Shown here in pieces: positions 25,657 through 33,145 of a stretch of DNA of 64,000 nucleotides (its first letter is position 1; every line of letters begins with the position of its first letter). Source of the stretch: Bacteroidales bacterium. Its GTDB lineage: Bacteria > Bacteroidota > Bacteroidia > Bacteroidales > UBA932. The notes beneath the pieces were generated by a model. It searched no databases. It saw nothing but the letters and a program-made list of their open reading frames with translations, and was not told where the DNA came from. The DNA lies in NCBI GenBank assembly GCA_017415715.1, contig JAFQFD010000013.1, positions 1 to 64,000 of the forward strand, in the 5' to 3' direction. The position numbers and the translations under genes were made by a program.

Positions 25657-25932
25657 CTGGGAAAGGGAGATCCCCGGTCAAGCCGGGGATGACGGAGGGG
25701 AGCTTATTAAATCCACGTTTTTACCTCAATACGAGGATTTCAGTAACATGGGGGCTGTTAAATCCTCAGAATTGCTGGTTTATGTGGATTTGAAGATTCA
25801 AAGCAGGGGCAAAAGCGCAAATATGCCAGTTTGCCAACTGTCATTTTTGACATGCGTTTGCTGAATTTACGAAAACAATGGAGACCTTGATCTTAGCATC
25901 TGTCAAATTAAGAGCTGTAAACTTATATAAAT
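25657..25932. other. Array 1 trailer and duplicated cas6-upstream segment
   Basis: It starts with a segment shared with the array 2 trailer (CTGGGAAAGGG, the 28-bp hairpin element, AGGGGAGCTTATTAAATCC). Further on, GCCAACTGTCATTTTTGA (about 25832-25849) and the following bases match the sequence before cas6. Together these mark the junction of a duplicated unit. No gene is seen here. Confidence 0.6.
25668..25695. repeat. 28-bp hairpin (REP-like) element, copy 1
   Basis: The element runs AGATCCCCGG, TCAAG loop, CCGGGGATGACGG: 8-bp arms ATCCCCGG/CCGGGGAT around TCAAG. It is identical to copies at 28372, 49786 and 60266, all in the same orientation. Confidence 0.9.
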
Positions 25933-27144
25933 ATGAAAATTTATTACATTGATGCTCCCGAGCATCTAATCAAGAAGATCTCAGAATTACATGTACTGCA
26001 TAATCTGACGAGGTTATTAGAAGGATTACAGCGAAGACAACTGCATGATATAGAGCATGAATTGGAACATGATTCAGAATGGGGACATCCCTCTTATCAT
26101 GACCTGTCCTGCATGTTTTTATTCGATGAAGAGAGTATCGGAAATATAATTCCTCTTTTACATAGCATTCCGATTCTTCTGAAAGATACAAAGGATATGT
26201 CATTTACTAATCCTATTTCTCCAGATAACACGTGGAGAAATGAACATAAAAGGGACGAACGGAGAGATGATGACAGGTCAGAGAAGAATGGACCGGTACG
26301 GATAGTGGATCCTCTTGGAGCATATTTTGCTCAAGATGATGGTGGCTATCCATGGATTGAAATATATCTTTCCGAGATTGAAAGATGTTCGCATGGTGAT
26401 GACAACGATTTCATCAGCATATTCATAATTACTCTGCTGCATGAACTGTCACATGCTGCTCTGGATATCAGGAATTGCTGGAGATATGAAGGCAGGAAGG
26501 AAAGGATTGCATATCGGACCGAGTTCGGCAGGTGGCGTGAGGAATCAGTCGCAAACGCTCTTACACTTAAAATCATCAAGTATTCCAATGACAAGGAGTT
26601 CTATGAATTTGCACAGTGTTTCATGAAGTCTCAGCCTGCAGAATACGCCCTAGGCACTTTATATGAATGTTCTGATTACTGGCTTATCAGAGATCTCATG
26701 GAAAGCAAGTCGCAAGGCGTCCACCCTGAGTTGCAGAAGGCATGGCTGGATTATGTTAAAGGATGCCCTGAGAGAGAAGGCGTTAACAAATGGCATGATA
26801 TGCTAAGTGCCAGGGCCGTATATTACTGTTGCGGCAGATATAGCATATCGGCAAGCGATATCGTCGAGTACATTATTGACAGGTGTCTTGATGAATATTA
26901 CTTAAATAAAGGGACGAAAATGACTCAGGATATATTCTGTTCAACATTCCCTAATATACGATTAGACAAGGAGAGTATGGCATATTGGCCGACTGAAAAT
27001 GGGGAATATGAGATAACATATCTAAAGAAAATCGAATTAAGTGATGGATGCTACTCATTGAGCTATAAATCCTGGGATCTGAATAATGCCATTCAATTTA
27101 TTCAAAATACAGGTTATAAGATCACAGAATTTGTAAATTATTAA
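25933..27144 (+). CDS. Putative HExxH metallopeptidase between the CRISPR arrays
   Basis: The 403-residue protein has no signal peptide. It contains LLHELSHAALD (H170-E171-x2-H174) and, 29 residues on, REESVANAL (E203/E204). This is the zincin arrangement, with a likely third ligand in the second motif. Residues 101-120 are strongly charged; the C-terminal 180 residues match nothing I recognise. The gene is AT-rich compared with neighbours and stands exactly where cas6 stands in the first unit: after a copy of the cas6-upstream sequence and before a second leader and array. It ends in a strong terminator. A CRISPR-linked or toxin/defence role is inference; it may be unrelated cargo. Confidence 0.6.
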   Translation: MKIYYIDAPEHLIKKISELHVLHNLTRLLEGLQRRQLHDIEHELEHDSEWGHPSYHDLSCMFLFDEESIGNIIPLLHSIPILLKDTKDMSFTNPISPDNTWRNEHKRDERRDDDRSEKNGPVRIVDPLGAYFAQDDGGYPWIEIYLSEIERCSHGDDNDFISIFIITLLHELSHAALDIRNCWRYEGRKERIAYRTEFGRWREESVANALTLKIIKYSNDKEFYEFAQCFMKSQPAEYALGTLYECSDYWLIRDLMESKSQGVHPELQKAWLDYVKGCPEREGVNKWHDMLSARAVYYCCGRYSISASDIVEYIIDRCLDEYYLNKGTKMTQDIFCSTFPNIRLDKESMAYWPTENGEYEITYLKKIELSDGCYSLSYKSWDLNNAIQFIQNTGYKITEFVNY

Positions 27145-27145
27145 A

Positions 27146-27180
27146 TGAAAAATCCGACTTACAGCCAGTCGGATTTTTCA
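27146..27180 (+). terminator. Rho-independent terminator of the metallopeptidase gene
   Basis: Arms TGAAAAATCCGAC (27146-27158) and GTCGGATTTTTCA (27168-27180) form a perfect 13-bp stem with a 9-base loop and a T run. It begins at the stop codon, insulating the gene from array 2. Confidence 0.9.
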
Positions 27181-27367
27181 TTACATTCTACTGATGTAGC
27201 ATAAAACGCATCACGAGAATTTACTTTGGGCAACATTCCGTCTTTGATCAAGAAACACAAAGCAAGCCATAAAAGATATCACAGGATGCATTCGATTTAC
27301 GTAAATTGGCACCACCATCAACACCTTATCAAACAAGATTTTTCTAAAAAAACACCCATAGAAATTA
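27181..27367. other. Region before leader 2; no gene seen
   Basis: AT-rich sequence without a reading frame. The last about 20 bases (AAAAAACACCCATAGAAATT) resemble the start of the leader 1 region. Confidence 0.5.
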
Positions 27368-27499
27368 TTTGGAGAAGACTCTGAAAATCATTAGATTTGC
27401 GAAAATAGCCAGCTTGCCGACCTTAACATCGGCAAAATCAAGAACTTAGTTCATTGACAAGTCTGCCCGACAAATCTTTAAAACATTGTCTCCCAGAGG
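27368..27499 (+). promoter_or_regulatory. CRISPR leader 2 with promoter
   Basis: TTTG (27368-27371), 20-bp spacer, TAGATTTG (27392-27399), then sequence almost identical to leader 1 up to the first repeat, including the TTCATTGACAAGTCTGCCCG stretch. Differences cluster just after the -7 element (GCGAAAATAGCC against GCGAAAACAGCA). Confidence 0.85.
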
Positions 27500-28360
27500 G
27501 ATCCCTTACCATCCAGTTGAACCAGGATTAAGACAAAGTACTAAAAACTTTTTCATAGCTATAAGGTGATCCCTCACCATCCAGTTGAATCAGGATTAAG
27601 ACACACTCTGATTTTTTGCAATTTCTTTCATAAAAGATCCCTTACCATCCAGTTGAATCAGGATTAAGACAAAGTACTAAAAACTTTCTCATAGCTATAA
27701 GGTGATCCCTCACCATCCAGTTGAACCAGGATTAAGACTTGTGAGAAAGCTTCTCAAAGTATGACTTTACTGACCCCTTACCATCCAGTTGAATCAGGAT
27801 TAAGACTTCTTGATGACCTCAATCTTCTGCTTACTTGCTTCATAGTGATCCCTCACCATCCAGTTGAATCAGGATTAAGACAATCAACTGCTACAGAGCT
27901 ATACTTACTGTAACCGATCCCTCACCATCCAGTTGAAACAGGATTAAGACACTCATATATATGAAAATTTAGTGATTATTATTTCTGATCCCTCACCATC
28001 CAGTTGAACCAGGATTAAGACAGCATATAAACAACGGGTTGTAAACTTTACTTAAGATCCCTCACCATCCAGTTGAATCAGGATTAAGACAATACACTCA
28101 TATAGAACAGAATTAATTGGTTAATGATCCCTTACCATCCAGTTGAACCAGGATTAAGACTAAAAATAAAAAGATATACCTCCTTGGAATATACCTGATC
28201 CCTTACCATCCAGTTGAACCAGGATTAAGACTCTCATTACAACAACTCCTTACAAAATTCAAGATCCCTCACCATCCAGTTGAACCAGGATTAAGACTTT
28301 TTCTCTTCCATATCTAAATAATTTATTTATTCGATCCCTCACCATCCAGTTGAAACAGGA
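27500..28360 (+). CRISPR. CRISPR array 2 (13 repeats, 12 spacers)
   Basis: It has the same 35-nt repeat as array 1. Repeats start at 27500, 27568, 27636, 27704, 27772, 27847, 27916, 27987, 28056, 28126, 28197, 28263 and 28333; the last is cut after position 28 exactly as in array 1. Spacers are 31-40 nt and mostly AT-rich. Spacers 1 and 3 (27535-27567, 27671-27703) differ at one base. Spacer 5 (27807-27846) equals array 1 spacer 9. Spacer 8 (28022-28055) differs from array 1 spacer 5 at two bases. Processing would depend on the single Cas6. Confidence 0.97.
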
Positions 28361-28371
28361 CTGGGAAAGGG

Positions 28372-28399
28372 AGATCCCCGGTCAAGCCGGGGATGACGG
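28372..28399. repeat. 28-bp hairpin (REP-like) element, copy 2
   Basis: An exact copy of the element at 25668, in the same position relative to the truncated last repeat. Confidence 0.9.
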
Positions 28400-28451
28400 A
28401 GGGGAGCTTATTAAATCCTCAGAATTGCTGATTTATGTGGATTTAAAGTTT

Positions 28452-28534
28452 CAAAAGCACAAATAAGCCCGTTTTTGTACTTTTGACGCTGGAAAATGGA
28501 CTCTAAAGCACAAATCAGCCTGTTTTTGTGCTTT
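28452..28534. repeat. Two tandem hairpins with shared arms
   Basis: CAAAAGCACAAA...TTTGTACTTTTG (28452-28485, one mismatch) and AAAGCACAAA...TTTGTGCTTT (28505-28534, perfect) are two diverged copies of one inverted-repeat unit. They lie between the array 2 trailer and the next gene. Confidence 0.75.
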
Positions 28535-28559
28535 TGGCATGACTGAGGGGTGAAGGGGT

Positions 28560-28589
28560 TTTGATTTTGGAATGAATTTGGTAAATTTG
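28560..28589 (+). promoter_or_regulatory. Promoter of the isomerase-like gene
   Basis: TAAATTTG (28582-28589) with TTTG (28560-28563) 18 bp upstream, 25 bases before the ATG. Confidence 0.55.
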
Positions 28590-28614
28590 ACGATAATTCT
28601 AAATCTTCGTCGAT

Positions 28615-29856
28615 ATGACCATCGGACTCTACACTCTGACTTCGCCGCTGCACAATGAAGCGGCTGTCAATGCTTCCTCAGCAGAATTCATTTCGGCAAT
28701 CGAAGCCGCTCTCGGCCTTGAATTCGACTTCAGAGGCCCTGACTTTTCAGACTACGGAAGTCATGACCTGGACATCGTATATGTCCGTACAGGAGGCACA
28801 GAAGGCCTTTTCAAAGAAGTCATGGGCAGAATGGAAGGTCCGATCCGCATACTTACATCAGGCAAGAGCAACTCGCTCGCTGCCTCAATGGAAATCCTCT
28901 CCTACCTCAACCGGCAGGGACGCACAGGAGAAATCATCCACGGAAGCATTACATACATCGCTGACAGGATCCGCATCCTTGCGAAGGTACAGGAAGCACG
29001 CAACAGGCTCAGCGGCATAAGGCTCGGCATTATCGGAGCACCGTCCGACTGGCTGATAGCCAGCGTAGCGGACAGACCGGCATACGCAGAGAATCTTGGT
29101 GTGACTCTGACAGACATCCCGATCCATGACGTCGTGACCGAATATCACAAGGCCTCAACCGAAAATCTCGGCGAAGCAGCAGAGAAGGCAAAGGCAGAGT
29201 TCGAGGCAAAGGCTCCAAAGGCTCTGCACCAATACGCCGATGGAGCGTTCAAGATATACAAGGCACTCAAGAACATCATCAGGAGACACAACTTGTCAGG
29301 CCTGACCATCAGATGTTTCGACCTGCTTGACACTATAGGCAACACAGGATGTCTGGCCCTCGCCATCCTCAACGCAGAGGGATTCCCTGCAGGATGCGAA
29401 GGTGATGTGCCGACGCTGATGACCATGGCCATAGGCAACGCCCTGACAGGAGTCAGCGGTTTCCAGGCCAACCCGTCACGCATAGACCCTGAGACTGGAG
29501 AGATGCTCCTGGCACACTGCACGATTCCGCTCAATATGGTCAGGAAATATGGATTCGACACTCATTTCGAGTCCGGAATCGGAGTGGCAATCTGCGGCGA
29601 AATGCCTCTCGGGGACGCAACGATCCTGAAGGTCTCAGGAGACCTGACCAGGGTATTCTGCTGCGAGGCTGAGCTGCTCGAAAACCGCTCGGAGAAAGAC
29701 CTCTGCCGCACACAGACCGTGCTCCGCATAAAAGGAAACGGAGCAGAACGAAAGGCCGTCTGCTCCGAATATTTCCTGAAGAATCCTATCGGCAACCACC
29801 ATGTCGTGTTCCCCGGAAGCCACAAGGATCTGTTTGAAGCCTTCTGTCAGTTCTAG
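28615..29856 (+). CDS. L-fucose/arabinose-isomerase-like protein
   Basis: The 413-residue cytoplasmic protein resembles the L-fucose isomerase-like family: an N-terminal Rossmann-like region (VRTGGTEGLFKEV, LTSGKSNSLAASMEIL), a central IIGAPSDWLIAS, then CFDLLDTIGNTGCLALAILN and a C-terminal barrel with FPGSHKDLFEAF. It is shorter than true FucI (about 590 residues), so its substrate is uncertain. It has its own promoter and faces fprA tail to tail with a 4-base overlap at 29853. No sugar-utilisation genes are adjacent. Confidence 0.7.
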   Translation: MTIGLYTLTSPLHNEAAVNASSAEFISAIEAALGLEFDFRGPDFSDYGSHDLDIVYVRTGGTEGLFKEVMGRMEGPIRILTSGKSNSLAASMEILSYLNRQGRTGEIIHGSITYIADRIRILAKVQEARNRLSGIRLGIIGAPSDWLIASVADRPAYAENLGVTLTDIPIHDVVTEYHKASTENLGEAAEKAKAEFEAKAPKALHQYADGAFKIYKALKNIIRRHNLSGLTIRCFDLLDTIGNTGCLALAILNAEGFPAGCEGDVPTLMTMAIGNALTGVSGFQANPSRIDPETGEMLLAHCTIPLNMVRKYGFDTHFESGIGVAICGEMPLGDATILKVSGDLTRVFCCEAELLENRSEKDLCRTQTVLRIKGNGAERKAVCSEYFLKNPIGNHHVVFPGSHKDLFEAFCQF

Positions 29857-31031
29857 GCAAGAAGGTCAGCTATTGCAGCCATATCGCATTTCTCACGGGT
29901 GTATGCCTGTGGGAAGGAAAGGCCTGCGCCGAGGATTTCGTATCCCATCGCCTCGGCAAGCGCGTTGAGCTGGTTGACGCTTGAGCCCGACCACGTGTAT
30001 GAGCCGAACGCGTAGAAGCGTCTGCCCTTGATGGCGCGAGCCTGAAGGGCCTTCATGAATGTCTCAACCGGAGGGAAGATGCCGTTGTTGTATGTCGGCG
30101 ATCCCGCAACTATAGTATCATATTTGAATACATCGCGAAGCGCGCCTGACACGCCAAGCTCACCTGCGTTGTTGCATGCGAGGTCATGGATTGCGTATGG
30201 GATGCCGCGGGCCTCGAGCTCGAGAGCGAGGGCATCGGCCGCAGCGGCAGTGTTGCCGTACATCGAGCCATAGACTATGCAGACTCCCCTCTCCACTTCA
30301 TATCGGCTCATCTTGTCATAAAGAGCCACTACCTGCTGTATGCACTCCTGCCATACAGGACCGTGCGTGCTGCATATTCTCTTGATATCCAGACCGCTGA
30401 GCTTCTTAAGGGCAGTCTGTACCGGATTGCCATACTTGCCGACAATATTTGAATAATAACGGATCATCTCGTCGCGATATTCCTCGAATGTATCAGGATT
30501 GTCCACGACGTCCTCGTCTACAGCCTTGAATGTGCCGAAGGCATCTCCCGAGAACAATGTACCCTCCTCTGCAAGCCATGTGACCATGGTCTCAGGCCAG
30601 TGGACCATCGGGATCATATGGAAGGTAAGGTTGCAGCTGCCGAGGCTTATCTTGCCGCCTTCAGCAATGACTGTGATCCTGTCTTCCGGTGTTCCATAAT
30701 ATCCCTTGAGCATAGGAACCGTCTTGGCATTGGCCACGATCTGCATCTGAGGATATTTCTCCAGCATGTATGCTATGAGTGAGGAATGGTCCGGCTCCAT
30801 GTGATTTACCACGAGATAGTCTATCGGACGCTCGCCGATGGCCTCCTTTACATTGGCCAGGAACTCTTCCTCAAATCCGCACTCGACAGTGTCAATGAGC
30901 GCGACCTTCTCGTCTGCAACAACATATGAATTATAGCTCACACCATATGGCAGCGGCCATAATCCTTCAAAAAGCACCTTGTCAAAATCATTGACACCCA
31001 CATAATATGTTCTTTCGCTTAACTGTACCAT
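29853..31031 (-). CDS. fprA: Flavodiiron protein (A-type flavoprotein)
   Basis: The 392-residue protein has a metallo-beta-lactamase-like di-iron domain with HMEPDH (H77, E79, D81, H82), SGDAFGTF and STHGPVW, followed by an FMN-binding flavodoxin domain starting CIVYGSMYGNTAAAADALA. In anaerobes such proteins reduce oxygen to water or nitric oxide to nitrous oxide in the cytoplasm. The rubredoxin or rubredoxin reductase partner is not nearby. Its own -7 element lies inside the 3' end of the GtrA gene, so it can be expressed apart from the upstream lipid genes. Confidence 0.92.
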   Translation of the reverse strand: MVQLSERTYYVGVNDFDKVLFEGLWPLPYGVSYNSYVVADEKVALIDTVECGFEEEFLANVKEAIGERPIDYLVVNHMEPDHSSLIAYMLEKYPQMQIVANAKTVPMLKGYYGTPEDRITVIAEGGKISLGSCNLTFHMIPMVHWPETMVTWLAEEGTLFSGDAFGTFKAVDEDVVDNPDTFEEYRDEMIRYYSNIVGKYGNPVQTALKKLSGLDIKRICSTHGPVWQECIQQVVALYDKMSRYEVERGVCIVYGSMYGNTAAAADALALELEARGIPYAIHDLACNNAGELGVSGALRDVFKYDTIVAGSPTYNNGIFPPVETFMKALQARAIKGRRFYAFGSYTWSGSSVNQLNALAEAMGYEILGAGLSFPQAYTREKCDMAAIADLLA

Positions 31032-31054
31032 AATCTTTTTATCGTTTCATCAAG

Positions 31055-31062
31055 CAAAATTA
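31055..31062 (-). promoter_or_regulatory. -7 element of fprA inside the gtrA-like 3' end
   Basis: TAATTTTG (31062 to 31055, minus) matches TAnnTTTG, 24 bases before the fprA ATG and overlapping the stop of the GtrA-family gene. Confidence 0.55.
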
Positions 31063-31470
31063 GTGTCTTTTCCGGAATATGACCTGATTATTCATGACAA
31101 AATTGACAATTCCGGTCACACACATCGCCACAAGGTTGCATATGACCACATCCCAGCCGAAGATGCGCTCCACAAGCAGCAGGAATCCCAGCCGTAGCAG
31201 AAAGACAGCCGTGCATGACAAATCATAATACAGGAATGTCAGAAACGGGTTCCGCGTCTTCTTCCTGTCTTTCCATACATAGAAATACGATATAAGGAAG
31301 TTGGTGATGACGGCACACTGGAAGGATATCGCCGGAGAGACCACGTATTCGCCCCAATAACCTTTCGTAAAGACAAGGTCAGAAAGAATCCACAGGACAA
31401 GCGTGTCGACCAATGTGCCGACAAGGCTTGTCCCGGAATACTTCAGGAATCTGACCAGAGTCCTCCACAT
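31060..31470 (-). CDS. GtrA-family membrane protein
   Basis: The 136-residue protein with four hydrophobic helices fits the GtrA family (FLKYSGTSLVGTLVDTLVLW, CNLVAMCVTGIVNFVMNNQVIF), which is thought to move polyprenyl-linked sugars across the inner membrane. It is 4 bases after the CDP-alcohol phosphotransferase gene and part of a three-gene lipid and envelope operon. Confidence 0.85.
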   Translation of the reverse strand: MWRTLVRFLKYSGTSLVGTLVDTLVLWILSDLVFTKGYWGEYVVSPAISFQCAVITNFLISYFYVWKDRKKTRNPFLTFLYYDLSCTAVFLLRLGFLLLVERIFGWDVVICNLVAMCVTGIVNFVMNNQVIFRKRH

Positions 31471-31474
31471 GGCA

Positions 31475-32179
31475 TCAGTCCATCTTGTGCGGTGGATCTA
31501 TCTTGGCATAGCCCTTCGCATCGTTTATTATGGTCACGAGATATATCAGCGACAGCACAAGGAGAATGAATATTCCCACAAAGTCAAGGGCTGCGAAGGT
31601 CAGGTCATGGCCGAAAAGCACGAAAGTGTGCGAGAACTCGTTCAGAGGCCTGATAAGGGCGAAGAGCGTGTTTACTATTATCATTATGATCCTGAACTCC
31701 GTCGGTCCCATCTTGGCGTATGTAAGTCGGAACTCTTTCTTAAGATGGGCATTGATGCTGACATTGATGGTGAGCAGGAGGTATACGACCAGAACCATCA
31801 GAGCGAGCGTGAAATGCATCAGCCCCGAGAGTCCGACGCCGACGAATATCATCACTTCATTGACCGCATCGATGGTATGGTCGAGATAATAACCATATAT
31901 AGGACGCTGATGGTTGCGGACCCTCGCCAGCGTGCCGTCCAGCGAATCTCCATACCAGTTGATCACAAAGCCCAAGGAACTGAGCCACAGGAAGTTTATA
32001 TTTCTCCCCGCCAGAGCATATCCCACCGCAATCACCAAGGCTCCGAAGGTGCCTATATAGGTCAGGATATCCGATGTCATCCAGCGCGGCTGCCTCTGGG
32101 CCAGCCACACCAGCACTTTCTTTTCAAGGGCATTCAGAACCGATGTCTGAATCCTTACCGCATCTGCCTTATTTCCCAT
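31475..32179 (-). CDS. CDP-alcohol phosphatidyltransferase family protein
   Basis: The 234-residue membrane protein has the family motif DG-x2-AR-x9-G-x3-D-x3-D (D81, G82, A85, R86, G96, D100, D104), with Asp78 just before. It makes a phosphodiester-linked lipid or small molecule from a CDP-activated donor; the exact product is not evident. It overlaps the upstream acyltransferase gene by 11 bases and is followed by gtrA, so all three are probably one transcript. Confidence 0.88.
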   Translation of the reverse strand: MGNKADAVRIQTSVLNALEKKVLVWLAQRQPRWMTSDILTYIGTFGALVIAVGYALAGRNINFLWLSSLGFVINWYGDSLDGTLARVRNHQRPIYGYYLDHTIDAVNEVMIFVGVGLSGLMHFTLALMVLVVYLLLTINVSINAHLKKEFRLTYAKMGPTEFRIIMIIVNTLFALIRPLNEFSHTFVLFGHDLTFAALDFVGIFILLVLSLIYLVTIINDAKGYAKIDPPHKMD

Positions 32180-33014
32180 AAGTATCTTTATTTACAAGGT
32201 TATATACCGAAGACCTCAGAAATGCTCTGAAGCCATCCATGTCATTGAATTGCGACTGCTGCTCAGGGGTTATCATTTCCCCGATGCTGATTCTCGTCCG
32301 CTTGCCTCTCTTGTTGAACACTTCGGAGGGCAGGCGAAGCAGACGGACACGCCAGTCAATGAGCCCGAGTGAATAATAGAAATCCGAATTGCGGTCCATG
32401 AACGCCACCGGCAGCACCGGGACCTTCAGTTTCATTATCAGCCTGACGGCAGCCTCCTGCCACTCGCGGTCCCTGATGCATCTGTCCTTCAGACTGAGGT
32501 CAGAAACGGCTCCGGACGGGAATATTCCCAACGGGTGTCCTGCCTTGACATGCTCCATAGCCGCCTTGACGCCCATTATGCTCTCCTTTGTCGGAGCCGC
32601 CTTGACATTGCCGGTCGGTGTAACGCAGATGAAATTTTCTCCAAGAGTCTCTATCCTGGAAAGGAACCTGTTTACCATTACCTTGTAGTCGGGACGGACA
32701 TGACCGAAGAGATCGACTAGCATCACTCCGTCTATGCTTCCGTAAGGATGGTTGCTGATGGTGATGAACGGGCCGTCAGGAAGCGACGCCAGGCGCTCAG
32801 GATGAAGAATTTCATACTCCACACCTATATCCTTCAGCACAGCCTCGGCGAAAGCTGGTCCTTCAAACGAGGAGTTCCTGTCATACAGGTCATTCACCTT
32901 ATCTACGGCCAGAGCCTTCATCAGCAGACGCGCGAAGGCGTTGCCCGCCTTTCCGCGGAAGGCAGGAGCGACGGATTCCAGCTCGTTGAGAGTAAGAAGA
33001 GGCATAGCAGTCAT
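32169..33014 (-). CDS. PlsC/GlsA-like acyltransferase
   Basis: The 281-residue protein has NHPYGSID (N88-D95) and FPSGAVSDLS as its two acyltransferase blocks. Length, position of the NHP motif and the H-x5-D spacing match the GlsA-type protein at 13506-14351, so the two look paralogous. It overlaps the CDP-alcohol phosphotransferase gene by 11 bases. A role in acylating a lyso-lipid is likely; the acceptor is unknown. It is transcribed away from the nitroreductase gene. Confidence 0.8.
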   Translation of the reverse strand: MTAMPLLTLNELESVAPAFRGKAGNAFARLLMKALAVDKVNDLYDRNSSFEGPAFAEAVLKDIGVEYEILHPERLASLPDGPFITISNHPYGSIDGVMLVDLFGHVRPDYKVMVNRFLSRIETLGENFICVTPTGNVKAAPTKESIMGVKAAMEHVKAGHPLGIFPSGAVSDLSLKDRCIRDREWQEAAVRLIMKLKVPVLPVAFMDRNSDFYYSLGLIDWRVRLLRLPSEVFNKRGKRTRISIGEMITPEQQSQFNDMDGFRAFLRSSVYNLVNKDTYGK

Positions 33015-33091
33015 TTTTGTCTGTCTTCAAGCAAATTGTGTGACAAAACGCTCTGGTTACAGACCAAAAATTGTCCAAACCGAAGAAGGTT

Positions 33092-33123
33092 TTTGCCTCA
33101 ACTGCCGATTTTTGCTATATTTG
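33092..33123 (+). promoter_or_regulatory. Promoter of the nitroreductase lipoprotein gene
   Basis: TTTG (33092-33095), 20-bp spacer, TATATTTG (33116-33123): perfect consensus, 22 bases before the ATG. Confidence 0.85.
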
Positions 33124-33145
33124 AGAGATTGAAAAACAGAACGCT

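Noticed and set aside
25480..25692. Plus-strand frame with repeated HHPVE-type peptides
   Set aside because: It is translation of the CRISPR repeats and spacers of array 1, not a gene.
28411..28653. 80-residue minus-strand frame
   Set aside because: It runs across the array 2 trailer, two hairpins and the promoter of the next gene; its repeats (KNGLICA) come from the tandem hairpins.
31403..32230. 275-residue plus-strand frame
   Set aside because: Shadow of the CDP-alcohol phosphotransferase gene, which has the full family motif on the minus strand.
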